From RGIG5327 sp045612485 (GTDB taxonomy: Bacteria; Verrucomicrobiota; Lentisphaeria; Victivallales; UBA1829), in NCBI GenBank assembly GCA_045612485.1, contig JAZKZE010000089.1:1-5782 (forward strand): DNA of 5,782 nucleotides, in the 5' to 3' direction. The position numbers and the translations under genes are program-made. The notes beneath the pieces were generated by a model. It had not been told where the DNA came from, ran no database searches, and saw only the letters and a list, made by a program, of their open reading frames with translations. Shown in pieces: positions 5,643-5,782 of the stretch (positions are counted from its first letter, which is position 1; the number at the start of each line of letters is the position of its first letter).

Positions 5643-5782
5643 ATGCGTGTGACGATCAAAGATATTGCAATGGCGGCAGGAGTGACCCCTTCAGTTGTTT
5701 CCAATGTACTTACCGGAAGAACTGCGGCAAGGTGTGCGCCTGCCAAGAAACAGGAGATCATGGAACTTGTCCGGAAAATGGG
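5643..5782 (+). CDS. LacI-family transcriptional regulator, N-terminus only; 3' end outside window
   Basis: The first 46 codons of a LacI/GalR-family DNA-binding repressor. Residues 3-25 (starting VTIKDIAMAAGVT and continuing to VVSNVLTG) are the textbook LacI helix-turn-helix, including AGV at the turn and the VS.VL recognition helix. Residues 26-46 continue as the third helix (KKQEIMELVRKM). The hinge helix and the sugar-binding domain lie beyond the window, so the effector cannot be judged. The start has AAGG at 5631-5634, 8 nt upstream. It stands about 400 bp after the glycosyltransferase operon with its own promoter and a palindromic operator, so it is a separate transcription unit. Whether it controls the upstream operon or downstream sugar-use genes is unknown. 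Confidence 0.92.
   Translation, partial: MRVTIKDIAMAAGVTPSVVSNVLTGRTAARCAPAKKQEIMELVRKM

Noticed and set aside
1..5782. CRISPR arrays, tRNA/rRNA genes, insertion sequences
   Set aside because: No regularly spaced direct repeats, no tRNA-like cloverleaf, no transposase motifs or terminal inverted repeats were seen.

Overview
The window is an almost gap-free, plus-strand run of glycan-assembly genes (1-5239), followed by a roughly 400-bp non-coding gap and the first codons of a LacI-family regulator (5643 to the end). Composition is moderate in GC. Start sites carry GGAGG-type Shine-Dalgarno sequences, and one gene encodes a lipoprotein with a type II signal peptide. WecG/TagA-type transferase chemistry plus lipoproteins fits a bacterium with surface polysaccharide. 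The overall flavour (long glycosyltransferase runs, LacI regulators, DUF3089 lipoprotein) resembles Gram-negative PVC-group bacteria such as Lentisphaerota, but this is a low-confidence inference from style, not a match.

Layout: (1) 1-542, 3' part of a GT4 glycosyltransferase; (2) 539-1621, a complete GT4 glycosyltransferase with a five-cysteine cluster in its N-terminal half; (3) 1618-3405, a 595-residue two-enzyme protein joining a GT4 domain to a complete WecG/TagA/CpsF (GT26) domain; (4) 3402-4310, a lipoprotein of the DUF3089 alpha/beta-hydrolase-like family whose nucleophile motif is lost; (5) 4307-5239, a short, divergent GT-B glycosyltransferase. Every junction is the same ATGA stop/start overlap, so the five genes form one translationally coupled operon whose promoter lies upstream of the window.

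Working together, the transferases would extend a lipid-linked sugar on the cytoplasmic face of the inner membrane. WecG/TagA enzymes classically add the second sugar to GlcNAc-PP-undecaprenol, so the fusion probably performs an early step and the next step on the same carrier, with the other GT4 enzymes adding later sugars. The lipoprotein would act outside the cytoplasm, perhaps as a binding or assembly factor, since its catalytic serine is gone. No flippase, polymerase or initiating phosphoglycosyltransferase is visible here.

The gap 5240-5642 holds a G-rich tract next to a strong stem-loop, two weaker inverted repeats, short open stretches that may be decayed coding sequence, and a well-formed sigma-70-type promoter. 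An 18-bp CG-centred palindrome sits just after the predicted transcription start and reads as a LacI-family operator, suggesting that the downstream regulator represses itself. The most distinctive items are the GT4-GT26 fusion, the active-site-deficient DUF3089 lipoprotein inside a glycan operon, and the promoter/operator of the regulator.
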